64,000 bases of DNA from Zygnema cylindricum (taxonomy: Eukaryota > Streptophyta > Zygnematophyceae > Zygnematales > Zygnemataceae). This document shows positions 11,927 through 22,964 of the stretch, piece after piece (the stretch's first letter is position 1; each line of letters opens with the position of its first letter). The stretch is from positions 1 to 64,000 of the forward strand of contig JBBHKE010000940.1 of the NCBI GenBank assembly GCA_037447655.1, written 5' to 3'. The position numbers were made by a program, and so were the translations under genes. The notes beneath the pieces were generated by a model. That model was not told the DNA's origin. It saw nothing but the letters and a program-made list of their open reading frames with translations, and did no database searches.

Positions 11927-12274
11927 TAAGTGGCAAAAAAAACATTAACGCTAATAGCGATTCACGGTGTACTGTAGTCGTGAAGTTTTCGCGCACATCG
12001 GAAAATCGGCGATGTCGCACTTATTTGAATGTTTTGGATTTCCTTTTCGTAGATTTTGTTTGTCGCGTACAGCAAAAAATGTGGAATACGTGCGGTCCGA
12101 GAGAGTTGTGGGTGGAAATTGTTAAGAGATTCGTAGAATCGAAGGATAGAGTAAATGATCCCGTCGAAGGTGCTGATTAGACGGTCAAGATTTCATCCAG
12201 AATAGTTCTACTGTAGATGTAATTGTACTACTAACCACTGTGCCACCAACCCGAATGCAGTGTATGGAGAGTCC

Positions 12275-12340
12275 ATACACTTATATATCATTTTGTGAGT
12301 GCACTCCACATCTTGGGTATCGATTGGTACATATTTCGTT
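12275..12340. repeat. Short fragment shared with the left flank of the 17378 TIR element
   Basis: ACTTATATATCAT..TGTGAGTGCACTCCACATCTTGGGTATCG closely matches 17343-17388, where the same text leads into the TIR element. Here it continues directly into GGTACATAT, resembling that element's far end, so it looks like an internally deleted copy. Confidence 0.5.
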
Positions 12341-12479
12341 TAAGTAAAAAAAAAAAGAAAAAAAACTAATTTTTAAGTTAACTCAACCAATATTGGTCTT
12401 AGTATTTGTTATCATCAATTTTGAACCTTAGTTTTCACAATTTGAAAACAAATATAGAAAAAAACCGGAAATATACGTG

Positions 12480-13490
12480 AGACATCCGAAAATGTAGATG
12501 TCACAGTGCCAATGACAAAGATATGATAAATGATGACAATGGTTCTTGATATTTCAATATCAATGACAATGACAATGACAAATAGATGGTAAGTGATGAA
12601 AATGATTTTTGATGGTTGTTGTTGTTGCTTTTGTGGCCAATACACAAAAAGGCAAGTTTAGTGAGTTTAGGCATACCTAAAGCTAAAATGATCCATGCCA
12701 CTCTCTACATTGTGCTATTGAGAGTATAAACTCCGTACTCTCCAACTCTATTTGTCTAGCCAACCCTCACTAGCTAGGACCAATTCCACAGCTCAACGGT
12801 AAACCATGGAACTGCACTCGGTTGGTGCCCGTTCCGGACCCACCCATCGCCCCACCCTGTGAACCACCACCTGCCGTACTTGTGACAAAGGAACCTTGTG
12901 AAGGCCCACTTTCTGATCCTCGCTCCTCGAGTCATCAACGTATAAGTGATTGTCAGTGATTTTCAATGAAGTTTTAGTTTAGTGCAAGTTTGTTGCTTAT
13001 GTTTAACAGCTTCGATTATGAACAAAATAGTTTTGGCAGTGACTTGGGAACCTGGCGGGAGCTGATGCTGATGCCAGAGTCCAACTATCGCCAAGTGGCA
13101 TGATGCATTGGGCGTGACAACGTCCTAATACCAATGACAAAAATTAAACAAATGTTGACAACAATTGTTGATGTTTCATTACCAATGGCACATATAGGAC
13201 AAATGATGCAAAGATAGTTGATGTCTCAATATCAATGACTAAAATTCAATAGACGAAGACAAAAATCATTGATGTTTCGCTACCAAAGATAAAAATACGA
13301 CAAATGATGTCAATAGCAGTTGATGTGCCAAAACCAATGGCAAATATAGAATAATTGACGACAATGATTGTTGATGTCTCAATAACAACGACCAAAATAC
13401 GATAAACGATGACAATGACAGATGATGTCTCACTAGCAATGACAAACATTCTGATAATGATGGCAATGACTGTTGATGTCCCTATTGACT
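12480..13490. repeat. Degenerate tandem repeat, unit about 57-60 bp
   Basis: Units of the form TTGATGTCTCAATACCAATG-ACAAAAATACGACAAATGATG-ACAATGAC recur irregularly at 12480-12615 and 13120-13490, with about 400 bp of other sequence between the two arrays. ORFs on the minus strand rich in Val, Ile and Ser are translations of the repeat. No gene is seen in 11972-12480 or in the spacer. Confidence 0.75.
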
Positions 13491-14062
13491 ATTGAAGAAG
13501 GAAAAACACCGACGGGTCCACAATTGTGCAGCTTTTGATGGAATCGCCGGCCAGAGGAACCAAGCAACACATCGGAGACAATATCAACAATATCACAATA
13601 AGAAAATTAGAAAAATGCCAACCATCGTCACGACATATGGAATTAAATAGATTGAAACCGTTTCACATACAGGACACTTGGACTAACCTCTGTATATACC
13701 TCATCAACTTGTAACTAGTTTTCAGTTCCAAATAAAATACACTAAATAATGTAGGGCCATAGAGGAGACTAGCGCACTATGTCAACTACCTTAGCCCCAT
13801 TATCCACCTTATTCTGATTGCAATACATACATCGACTAACAAATGTTTACTAAAAACACGATTGGCTGGTGCATCATCAAGAATGTGATGATTCAAAATT
13901 GCCTTTACCCTATTCCACTCTAGCAATCGGGAAGTTTAAAAAATGGTGATAAATAAAGGTTAAAAAGACTGCGAAACTTTCGAGTCTGGTGAATTATAAA
14001 TATCAGCTGCAGGGCATATAACGCAAAGCTCTAGTAAGGTTTATAGGGTTTTTTAGGGTTTT
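13491..14062. other. 3' flank of the subtilase remnant, no gene seen
   Basis: A short ORF at 13526-13714 resembles nothing known. The last part is probably the 3' UTR of the minus-strand protease gene. Confidence 0.4.
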
Positions 14063-16818
14063 TCAGGACAGGCTCAATAACAAAACTAAGCAAATTCCTA
14101 TCTGAAATTTTCGCAGGAGTGAGTTTGGCAATCTTTGCAAAGGAGGTTTTGAAGAGGAGGGAGAAGGAGGTACAGTAATATTCCGAATTGGAATATATAC
14201 ACGTGGAGGAGACAGTATTATTTCTGAATCAGGAGTTGAATTTGAGGCGGGTGGTGCTCTTACTAATGGTGTTTGATCAGTAACCGGGTAAAATGGAGGT
14301 GACGCGACTTTTGTGACGTTTTGAACTAGTATCGACGTGGGAAGACCGGTGACACTGACCACAATGGGACTTCGTACAAAATACTTCCCGTCTCCGGAAG
14401 TCCAAGTAAATTGGCCAAAGGAGTAATTGCCTGTACAAGCAGATAAGCAAAATTAGGGTTTGTTTTTTTTAGGTTTTTGAGGTTTTTTAGGTGTTAGTGT
14501 TTTAGGGATTTATTTTTGAGGAAATCTGACAAGAAGCAGTTTGACAAAGGATGGAAAAGAAATGGTTGTGTGCAACCGTGAAGGCTAAAAAGTAAATACT
14601 GAAAACACACACAGAGGAAAAACAGCAGGAGCAACGACAATATTATCTTAAAGTTCGGAAAGATGATTCTAACATGGTGGAACTACGGTTTCTAAAGCAC
14701 ATGAGAATTAGTACACATTCAGATATTCTCATGCATGTTGCTTTTTAAATATTGCTAAATATGTCAACAAAAGATTCACAAAATGAATTAGGCAGGCGTC
14801 AGTTCCACAATGGGAAGTAGAAACATTACTTGCTTCACTATTGATTGTGTTGTTCAATCCAACAATGGTAATAGTGAAATTTAGTTCCTGATTGACAGCT
14901 GTGAAGTTGAGAACGTTGGGAGATATAGTGACGAGTGCCCCGAGAGGTTCATCAATGGATACACTATAATTGACGGCGGCTGAACCCTTGTTTGTGACGC
15001 GGCGAATTGTCCTTTGCTCTGTGCTTGAAATATTGGTCATCATGACAGATGGAGAATTGTAATCATACGACCGAGAAGAAGAGTTGCACTCATACACTTT
15101 CAAACTTGTTTGCAACTGACGGTCATATTGACAGATGTAAAGGGCATAGTCATCAACTCCGGTGTCGTAAACAAGACCAGGATCTGCTGCCGCATTAGGG
15201 TTTAAAAACCCATGTCCAGCCTTAAACGGAGTCTCGGACATAGTAGCGGCTGGCATAACAATCAAAATAGCAATGTCAAAAGCCAAATAGCAATGTCAAT
15301 GTCAATGTCAAATAGCAATGTCAATGTCAATGTCAAATAGCAATGTCAATGTCAATGTCAAATAGCAATGTCAATGTCAAACAGCAATGTCAAAAGTAGA
15401 AATAGCAACGTCAAAAGTCAAATAGCAATGTCAAAAGTGAAATAGCAATGCAAAAGTCAATAAAGCAGCTCAAGGCACCTGTTACCTTCAAACCTACCCA
15501 AACACCTGACAAGCAAATAAAGCTTTCAAGCCTCGTGTAGACTCAGGAAAGAGCCGGTCTCATTTCAAGAAAAACAATAACAGACAAAAATCTGAACCGT
15601 TATTGCTTGCACAAGGACCTTCAACACTTATTAAAAGTTAAGGGACTCAAGATTCATGCCTCTTGTCAGGTGACAATCCATTATTATTTGCGGAGAAGTG
15701 ACAGACCAGATATTTGCGGTGACTGTTTAACCGATTATTTCACCACAACGAGGATATAAATGAATCCTTTGAATACTATTGTGACCTAAATTGATTCATC
15801 AGTTACGGAACCATTAATTCCGCAATAGATGTGGACTAGCACACCAATAAACGTGCCCAACCATCCTTTCATAGACCCAAATTTGGTGCAAGACAAGACA
15901 TTATGTTTGTACTGTGACGATAAACAACCTTAGTTGCAAACCATTGAAACCTTCATAACATTACTAGAAATTTGTGTCAAATGATGCAGTGTGCGAGATT
16001 AATGTTTACCAGATGTCAATACCGCAGAGTAAAGTGCTCCAGGCGTCCAATCAGGATGTAGTCCCTTGAGCAATGCTATTGTTCCTGACACGTGTGGACA
16101 AGCCATTGATGTTCCTGATACAACCGCAAACTCCGTTACTCGGGGATCTTGGGAAGAGTTGAGAGTGGATGCCACACGAGTTCGATTAGCTCTCGGATTT
16201 TGAGTCCATGATGCGAGAATTTGGTAGCCAGGAGCTACAATGTCAGGCTGAAAAATAACATAATGTCAGAGTAGTTTCAGAATCTTAGTCATTTTACCAA
16301 AACATAGATTGAGAGTAGTTTCAGAATTATAGTCAATTTATCACAAAACTTAGTTTCATAGCAGTTTCAGAATCACAGTCAATTTACCACAATGTTGCAT
16401 AATCCTGATACAATCACAAATTCCTACCAGGGTTCCAAATCTGGAGGTTGATACTTCAGAGTGATCGTAAGTATACCTCAATAATATTACTCAACAAAAA
16501 TAGTATACTTCAACAATATTATATGTACCGATAACATTTATTTTCCAGAGCTTTAAGTCTTTCTGTGGGCAGAATTTGAAAAAAATGAAAAATTCAAGTT
16601 TTTCAACAAGACTCGTATCATAATGGTTCTTTTACTTGACCGGCGCAAAACCAAATAGTGGAGCAAAACCAAAGAGTGAGAAACTCAGGAAGCAAACCAC
16701 CTTCAGAATGTCAGTTTTTGGATTTGGTCCGCGAGAAGAGAAGTACACAACTTCTACTGGATCCAGTGGAGGTGAGCCAGTAATCTGAATCATGCCAGAA
16801 ATGGAAGCTGTGGGATTC
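14063..16818 (-). CDS. Subtilisin-like serine protease (subtilase), 3' half only, four exons
   Basis: Exons 16818-16701, 16247-16010, 15249-14830 and 14430-14063 join in phase. They contain the substrate-groove motif YFSSRGPNP, the catalytic Ser block VVSGTSMACPHVSG, the post-catalytic GHGFLNPNAAADPGLVYD, and a fibronectin-III-like domain (RRVTNKGSAAVNYSVS, FGQFTWTSGDGKYFVRSPIVV). These are typical of plant S8 subtilases, which are secreted proteases. The signal peptide, prodomain and exons with catalytic Asp and His are not visible in 16830-17340, and a transposon begins at 17378. About 380 residues are seen of a usual 750 or so. After the normal end, the last exon adds about 90 residues: a Pro/Ser-rich stretch and a terminal hydrophobic run (CLVLLLSLS). 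It may be a truncated gene, or upstream exons may be too diverged or displaced to recognise. Confidence 0.88.
15270..15460. repeat. Minisatellite in a subtilase intron
   Basis: Tandem AAATAGCAATGTCAATGTC units with variable numbers of the 6-bp AATGTC subunit. They begin about 20 bp intronward of the exon border at 15249, close to the branch-point region of the minus-strand intron. Confidence 0.92.
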
Positions 16819-16829
16819 CTGTACCAAAC

Positions 16830-17376
16830 ATACCATCATTGTCATCAATCATTTTGAAAGCTACAAAAAAGTGAAGTGTTTCTTTTTACTGTTACAAGGA
16901 TTTTTCTGAAAATCTCATCATTGTCATGAAATGTTACAGCAACTAAAAAGCCAAACAGCCAACTGAAGTTGCTAAATCCCAGACCAGGATAAGTAGAAAA
17001 TTATCTTATGAGAAGTCATTACTCAAAGATGAAGTTGCGTTTGAGCCGAGGAGTGGAAATACCATGGCTATTACAAGTAATATGTAAAAAATGTAAAGCA
17101 CTTGAAACAGAGTGCGACCTGTGTACTGAGGGAAACCACACAGTTTAGGTTACAAACTCAAACATGTATTACAATATGCTACAAACTTGTTTAACTTTGC
17201 TGTTTTTGCTAAACGATCAGTTACCGACTTCTCTTTAGTCAAATCTCATAAAGAAACAGTGCATGAGCCAAAAGTATGGAGAAAAGGCAATAAATGAAGA
17301 AGCCGATTGAATGTGCGAAAGCCTTCAAAGGATTGTATGATAACTTATATATCATATTGTGAGTGCACCCCACTAA
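16830..17376. other. Region where 5' subtilase exons would be expected; none recognised
   Basis: I translated the minus strand here and found no Asp (D-T-G) or His (HGT) subtilase motif and no PA domain. The stretch is AT-rich with stop codons in all frames. Confidence 0.5.
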
Positions 17377-17377
17377 T

Positions 17378-17792
17378 GTTGGGTATCGGGTAAAATCATA
17401 TCGCGATAATCACGATATTTGATATATCAATTATCGATCGGTCACAGGCCTCGATGTATCGTACCGGGACCAACATAAATTATCGCGATATATTTGGTAA
17501 ATGGTGGGTGTCCGTACAGATTTCATACAGAAAATGGTACGGAAAGTCGTACGAAAAATCGTACGGAAAATGGTACAAAACCCCCCAACACCCCCCCCAC
17601 TGAGCGCGCGTCACGGGGGGGGGAGGCTTCGGGAAAAAAAAAATTGGAAAAAATAAATAAAAAAAAACATGTATATATCGCAGAAATATCGCGATATGTA
17701 GCCTCTCGATATATCGAAGCGATATATCGATTATCGGGTACCTAAAATTCGGTACATATCGAATATCGGCAAGTGGTCCTCGATACCCAACA
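17378..17792. mobile_element. TIR element with TATCG-rich body (GTTGGGTATCG ends)
   Basis: The ends GTTGGGTATCG and CGATACCCAAC are perfect 11-bp inverted repeats. The body is full of TATCG/CGATA palindromes and contains a C-run/G-run hairpin around 17580-17627. A related element with TGTGTATCGGCA ends lies at 62267-62725, and fragments occur near 12275, 25490 and 34085. There is no protein-coding capacity. Confidence 0.8.
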
Positions 17793-19239
17793 CTACTGTT
17801 AACCGTTCACAAACCGTTGACGTAGTCGGATAACTGTACTTCTGTCGTTTGGTCTCAGTCTGACACACTGTACGATTATGTCGATTGAGAAATTATGATT
17901 GAATTCCGGCAAGTCTCTACTTTGTGACAGACGTCAATTGGGCCAGTTACATCGACGCAACTGATTTTTTTTTAGTTGAGTGGACCAAAATTATCAGTGG
18001 GGATGATAACGATTGTCTTCTACAAAACAGTTTTTGCAAGGTGCAGAAAATGACAAAATTGAGCGAAAGGTCGCCCAGCCTGTCCACTGCTTTAATGTGA
18101 GCTTGTTAAACTAACCACGTTGTCGGTTGTCACGTTTTCAGTGTTGTTGCCGTACCGTGGTCTTTTCAATAACACCGGTATTACCTGCCTCTAGCTGGAA
18201 ATGTTTGTCTGTAACAATGATATTACCGGTCTAACTCGCAAACCAAGGAGGTGACAATGTTAAAGGAATCCAGCTAATGCCAGAAAAAAATAAAGTCAAT
18301 TTGTTTAACTTGTTTGCGACGTAATTTCGTTAGATCAGTAACCGTTTTTTCTAGAATTACCGGTCAGTGTACGGACGCTTGATGTTGCAAACGGACATTT
18401 GCCAGTTGCCAGTCTTGCTTTCCGCTTACTGCAACTTTTCAATCTTCCTCCCAACTTGCAGCTTTACGCTTTCTATTTATTGCAACTTTGGTTGGCAGCA
18501 GAAACAATTCGTTAGGTTTACTCAATTCTTTAGGTTTACTCAATTCTTTAATCTCCGAACTGATGTTATTCCTATACCGACGCAAATTCACAAACTCTTC
18601 ATTCGATTTTTGATTTACTTTTGTCTGCATCTTTATTTCTTCTTGCAAGATTTTGAAATTTATCAGTTCTGCAATTTCAGCAATACTCATAGTTTGTGGC
18701 TACAATCTGAGCGCCTGTACCACTTTATTCGTTTCTTTCATTAGGATAATCTGGCATCTGTTTTTTCAAGTACTTGCTCAAGTTTTTCAAGTTCAACAAT
18801 TCTTACAGTTTGTAGCTATTGTATAACTCTATTCGTTCCTTTCATTCGGCTAATTTAACATCTGTTTCTTCAAATATTTGCTCAAGTTTCTCACTGTAAT
18901 CCGTTAAATTGACAAGCTAATATCCATCCAAACCGCCCTTATTTCTGGAAAGAAGGAAACCTAATGGCTGTCAGCTTGGGAGAAGGCATTTGCTGTGGCG
19001 TTCTGGTTTGTAACGTTCTCGTTGTGATTTTCGCTTCTATTCTCTTTAGTGAAGGAGGAGGAGGAGTCAATGTGATGGACGATAGACTATGGGCTCAAGA
19101 TGAGACAGTTGTCACTACTGTAGTAGACGACGCAATGAGTATTCCAAGAATAGTGGAAATGAAGCTCCAAAAGAACGATTAAGCACCTGTACGGAAAGGA
19201 CTTGCAAACTAAATACTTGCACTAAAACTAAGTTCTTGT
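17793..19239. other. Intergenic, weak ORFs only
   Basis: A plus-strand ORF at 18964-19182 (72 aa) has a hydrophobic first third (about residues 10-28) and an acidic remainder. A minus-strand ORF at 18439-18690 is Lys/Glu-rich. Neither resembles a known family and there is no independent sign of coding. Around 18531-18550, CAATTCTTTAGGTTTACT is repeated in tandem. Confidence 0.4.
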
Positions 19240-20060
19240 ACGAACTAAGTATTTGTACCCAAAGTATTTGTAAGAAAAATGGAAAATTACAAACTTACTT
19301 GTAACCAGTTTAAGAAAGCTACTATGTCAATAGTTAGAGTGCTGTTTTTCGACGGTTTTGTCAAAAGAATGGACTAAGTTTCTGGAAGAAAATGACATTT
19401 CTGCTCTGTTCGGAGCTGAGCTTCACTATCTGTGTACGATAGTCTCAAAGACTTGTGACGTGACTTGCAAATCCATGGCTCCTCGGCTTCGGATACTTTC
19501 GGCTAAGTCGATGAAAGCGAACTTGAAACTTTTGTTGTTTTAGTCAAATTTTGTCACCTCTTTTCTGTCGGCCAATAACTGCCTCAGGCACATGTTCATT
19601 AGTCATACGAGATTTCGGATTCAGATTCTATTGTTTTTACTGTAAAATATTTGAAGTTTATTTGACGTTACTGCCAAGAAATTTCCTTTAGGATCGGAAA
19701 GTTATTTGGCTTCAGAAGGATGAGCGGACCAACCTGCATTTTTCTTCTGGAATAGTGAAATCCAGTTTCAGTTTCAGTATCAATTTTAGTTTTCAGTACT
19801 GGCAGTTCTCTTTCATAAGTACTCAACAGCCTATGGAATAACCAGCTGGTCTCCTAAGCTGCTGTTGGAATCTCCCATGTATTTGAACTATCTGAAATTT
19901 CTACTTCACTCTAAAAAAACAATAATAACAAAACTGGCACATCAGAATGTTATGTGTTTACTGTATTGCTTTGTGAACTTCTGCAATCTGCTACTTTCTT
20001 GTGAAGAATTTGAATTCTTTTTGGAATTGTTTGTTGTGTAATTATGCGATATTTCACTTT
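19240..20060. repeat. F-box cassette 3' flank block, copy R1
   Basis: It shares long colinear stretches with 27385-28185, 40490-41375 and 48977-49825, for example GACTTGTGACGTGACTTGCAAATCCATG and ACCAACCTGCATTTTTCTTCTGGAATAGTGAAATCCAG (split here at the quoted pieces). Reading frames are not conserved among copies, so this is repeated non-coding flank of the F-box genes rather than a gene. Confidence 0.8.
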
Positions 20061-21559
20061 TCTGTTCGATTTTCTAGAAATATGCTCATCAGTTAGAAAC
20101 CAGCTTTTACATGACCTTACCGTTAAGTGGAACTGGAAAGTGTTTCCATTCTTACTTTCATACTCTGGGATTTGCTGTCACTTTTTCAGAATCTTGAGAA
20201 CTGAGATTGTTTCTTTTCTTGTAGACATGATATTATATTTCTTGAAACAGTTGATAATTTTATTGTTGAATATCCTTATTCCTCTAAAAATCCTCGAAAA
20301 CCTTAGCGCTCGAAATTAGTCTAAGAAAATGAACGTTTATATATAGATGCGTTGAAGATGCGTTTTGATCAATTTTCAGATAGGAGAATTGTTTACAGAA
20401 CTGGTTTATATCTGAACTGGAAACGAGAAAAGAAAAAATGTGTAAATGCCCATCAACTATCCCATTCTTGTACCCTCGTGTCTGGTTTTTCAGTTTTGGT
20501 TTGACTTTTCATTTTTTTTGCTCCCATGTTTTCCGATGGTTTACCATAAACCATTATGCTTTCGTACTTCCTTTTGTTCCTATGGACTCAGATGGTTTAC
20601 CATTGCGCTTTTTAATAAAGTCGGCCTTTTCTAATTAATCATCTCTGTTTGTATTGTAGACAATGTTTTACCTCAGAAAAATACAAAACACACAATTAAA
20701 GCTCCCATGGCAAACACACGGATGTTAAAACCTCCAAAACATCCTTTAGTAAAACATACTAGGATTTGTAAAATATTGAACTTGTACAGGTCAAGGGCCT
20801 TGTACTTATTTGGTATTAATCAATTATGCCAAGCATTAGTGAAAGTGACTCGTAGAGATTGTACAGAAAACACTTATTCATGACATCGACTGAGACTGAA
20901 GTGCCACAACATTCCATACACTTCAAAACACTCCCACCTTGCTTCGACTTGTCACGACTAAGCTTCTCTGCAAACCCAATAATTGGACGGCTGCGATTAG
21001 CCGGAAAACTACAACAGCAGTAAGTTCTGTTTCCTACATGGAAAGGAAGCAAAAGTGATGGTGACATCGTATTGACATGTTTCGCACCACGCATCTGAAA
21101 ATATGTTTAGGCTTGGTCACTATTATTATTATTAGTATTCTTCAATACTTCGAATGCTTTACCATCCAACAAGTAATTTCACCGTCAACAAGAGTTTACA
21201 ATAAAACGGAGCTAATATGGAAAAAATTAAATCAGGCTATGGATTCAGCATAGAGAAATATAAATCTTAACATGTCACCACTGAGAGTTGTATTGAGTAT
21301 TGCAGCTCACCATAGAACACATTGAATCCATATATTGACCAAGTGGAAACCCAACTACATTGAACAGAATCACTAAACTCACTATATGATGCGTACTAAT
21401 TTCAACACTATATGGACACCATAACCTAGAGTTTTCTGCAACCTAAACCGCAAGCTCTCACGAGATTTCTTGTTCAATTTCACATAAGTCCGAAGTTTAA
21501 CCCGCTACTTTCATCCACTTCGAGACCCTCAAAGCTCAACAAATGTGTTGGGGTTTAAC
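20061..21559. other. Downstream flank of F-box gene A
   Basis: Colinear with 28205-28999 (copy B) and partly with 49800-51846 (copy D). Shared text includes ACACACAATT(A/G)AAGCTCCCATGG and CACCACTGAGAGTTGTATTGAGTA. No coding region is recognised. Confidence 0.6.
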
Positions 21560-22855
21560 TCAACAAAAAACTACAAACCCAATATCACTAACCGAATCAC
21601 TAATCACACTATGATGCGGACAAATAACATTCGGAAAAAACTTTTTCCATCTCCTGATATTCGCTAAAAAACCAGACAAGTCCTGTGCATCAATTGTTCT
21701 GTTAGAGAAGCAAAATGACACTTCTTGTAGAGAAGGACAAGATGAAAGCCACTCATGCAACTCCAAATATTGTTCATTCAAACGCCTCTGACGATTTTCC
21801 AGCATGGTTGGTCCATTGGTTATATGATCGTAAAATAACCAATTATCGAGATTTTCCACTGTCAGCGCTTTTAAACATGGAAGCTTGAAAGTATTCTTGA
21901 TACTTATGACTTTCTCCTTGATCTGAGGTAAAAGCCTCATGGAGCCGGCAACCAGAGTCTCTAGAGTGTTTACACTTTTTTGAAACAAGGTGTAAATAAG
22001 ATCACCAGCACCGGCATCTTTAACAGTCAAGTGCGAGATTCCCTTGAAATCTGCCGGGAGCTCCAGGTGAAGATCCTCCCGAATGTTCGGTACTTTTTCA
22101 AAAGAAAGACTTTTCAAGCAGTCGCTGGATTTTATGGTTAACTCTTTTTTGGGCAGGCCACAGAGCTCGAGTGAAATTAGTTTCGGACAGTCGACAAGAA
22201 CTGAAGGAAGCATAGCTCCTCTATAAAAAAGCGATTTCAAATTTTGATGTTGAATCGTTACACTTATCTTAGGCAGTGTCTTAGCAAAATTTATGCCAAG
22301 ATCCAAACGTTCAAGATTAGGAAACTTCTCTAAGATCAAAAACAAATCCTCAACTTCCATGTACAGGTACAGGTGCCTTATTACTAAGCGCTTGACACTT
22401 GGCAACGACCAGTTTTGTGGCTGGTAAACCGGGGAATCCATGGTAACTGATTCAATTGTTAAGCTTTCAAGACGAGGAAACAGCGACAGGGCTTCTATAT
22501 GCCACAAATAACAGCCGCCAAAAGACAAGTGAGTTAATGATCGTCCAATCACTTTCGACCATCGCCGTAAAGTTTTCGCATGAAGAAGACCATCGACAAA
22601 AATATCCTCTGCGTAAGGTGTCATATCCACAATATTCTCGTACTTATCTTCCCGAGACCTTGGGAGATAAAGACGAGTAACTTGTCTTACTCCGGCTTGA
22701 AAACTTTTGCAGACAAGAGAATAATTGACCAGCTCGAAAGCGCCGTTCTCTTGAGTGGCCAAAGTGAAGATCCTCGCGAGAACTTCAAGCGGAAAAGACA
22801 ACATAGAGGTGACGTGTGCCTCCTTCTTCACGGCGGCCTTGCTGCCGGACGCCAT
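21560..22855 (-). CDS. F-box/LRR protein, copy A (intact)
   Basis: A single-exon frame of 431 aa from the ATG at 22855. An N-terminal F-box-like segment (about residues 17-60) reads LSFPLEVLARIFTLATQENG...LVNYSLVCKSFQ. Degenerate leucine-rich repeats follow: LTHLSFGG, LESLTIES, VKRLVIRH, LERLDLGI, LISLELCG, LKALTVEN and LQEVSFCF. Family knowledge: such proteins recruit substrates to SCF ubiquitin ligases through SKP1; the substrate is unknown. The start is supported by the same MAS(G/C)xKAAV beginning in all four copies. The C-terminus runs 16 residues past the point where copy B stops. It is the only undamaged member here. Upstream are AAACCCTAA motifs and a Harbinger-like insertion. Function beyond the F-box class cannot be stated. 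Confidence 0.85.
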   Translation of the reverse strand: MASGSKAAVKKEAHVTSMLSFPLEVLARIFTLATQENGAFELVNYSLVCKSFQAGVRQVTRLYLPRSREDKYENIVDMTPYAEDIFVDGLLHAKTLRRWSKVIGRSLTHLSFGGCYLWHIEALSLFPRLESLTIESVTMDSPVYQPQNWSLPSVKRLVIRHLYLYMEVEDLFLILEKFPNLERLDLGINFAKTLPKISVTIQHQNLKSLFYRGAMLPSVLVDCPKLISLELCGLPKKELTIKSSDCLKSLSFEKVPNIREDLHLELPADFKGISHLTVKDAGAGDLIYTLFQKSVNTLETLVAGSMRLLPQIKEKVISIKNTFKLPCLKALTVENLDNWLFYDHITNGPTMLENRQRRLNEQYLELHEWLSSCPSLQEVSFCFSNRTIDAQDLSGFLANIRRWKKFFPNVICPHHSVISDSVSDIGFVVFC

Positions 22856-22934
22856 GGCGTGGGCAGAATCGTGGTGAGAGAGACGATGGCGTTTCGCTTC
22901 AAAATTGAATATTGGACGCAGCCAATGCTTCTGA

Positions 22935-22964
22935 AATGCTGCAACCCTAATTCTGAAACCCTAA
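22935..22964. promoter_or_regulatory. Telobox-like AACCCTAA motifs upstream of F-box copy A
   Basis: Two motifs (CAACCCTAA and GAAACCCTAA) lie about 85-105 bp upstream of the ATG. The same arrangement precedes copies B (30330-30352), C (32355-32455) and D (53228-53250). Telobox AAACCCTAA is a known plant promoter element; a role here is inference, since the motif also occurs as a loose repeat in the flanks. Confidence 0.5.

Larger units (their letters stand above)
11024..11971. mobile_element. MITE family 1 copy split by a nested element
   Basis: The left end is TACACCGTGTATCGCTATTAGCG and the right end CGCTAATAGCGATTCACGGTGTA. The two arms are separated by a 699-bp insertion after ATGTTTTAA; other copies of the family read through this point as ATGTTTTAAGTGGCG. 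A 24-bp duplication (AACCATGAGATCTACAATCC) lies at about 11152-11200. The flanking TA is the target duplication type proved at 50945. Confidence 0.88.

Noticed and set aside
12480-13490. CRISPR-like array
   Set aside because: Units are degenerate, contiguous and without unique equal-length spacers, and the locus is in a plant nuclear genome.
17041-17100. Minus-strand ITCNSHGISTPRLKRNFIFE considered as a subtilase His-region exon
   Set aside because: It has no HGT motif, no surrounding subtilase sequence and no in-phase splice sites leading to exon 16818-16701.
19358-19543. Small ORF in the repeated flank block
   Set aside because: The other three copies of the block (27385, 40490, 48977) do not keep this frame open, so it is not a conserved peptide.
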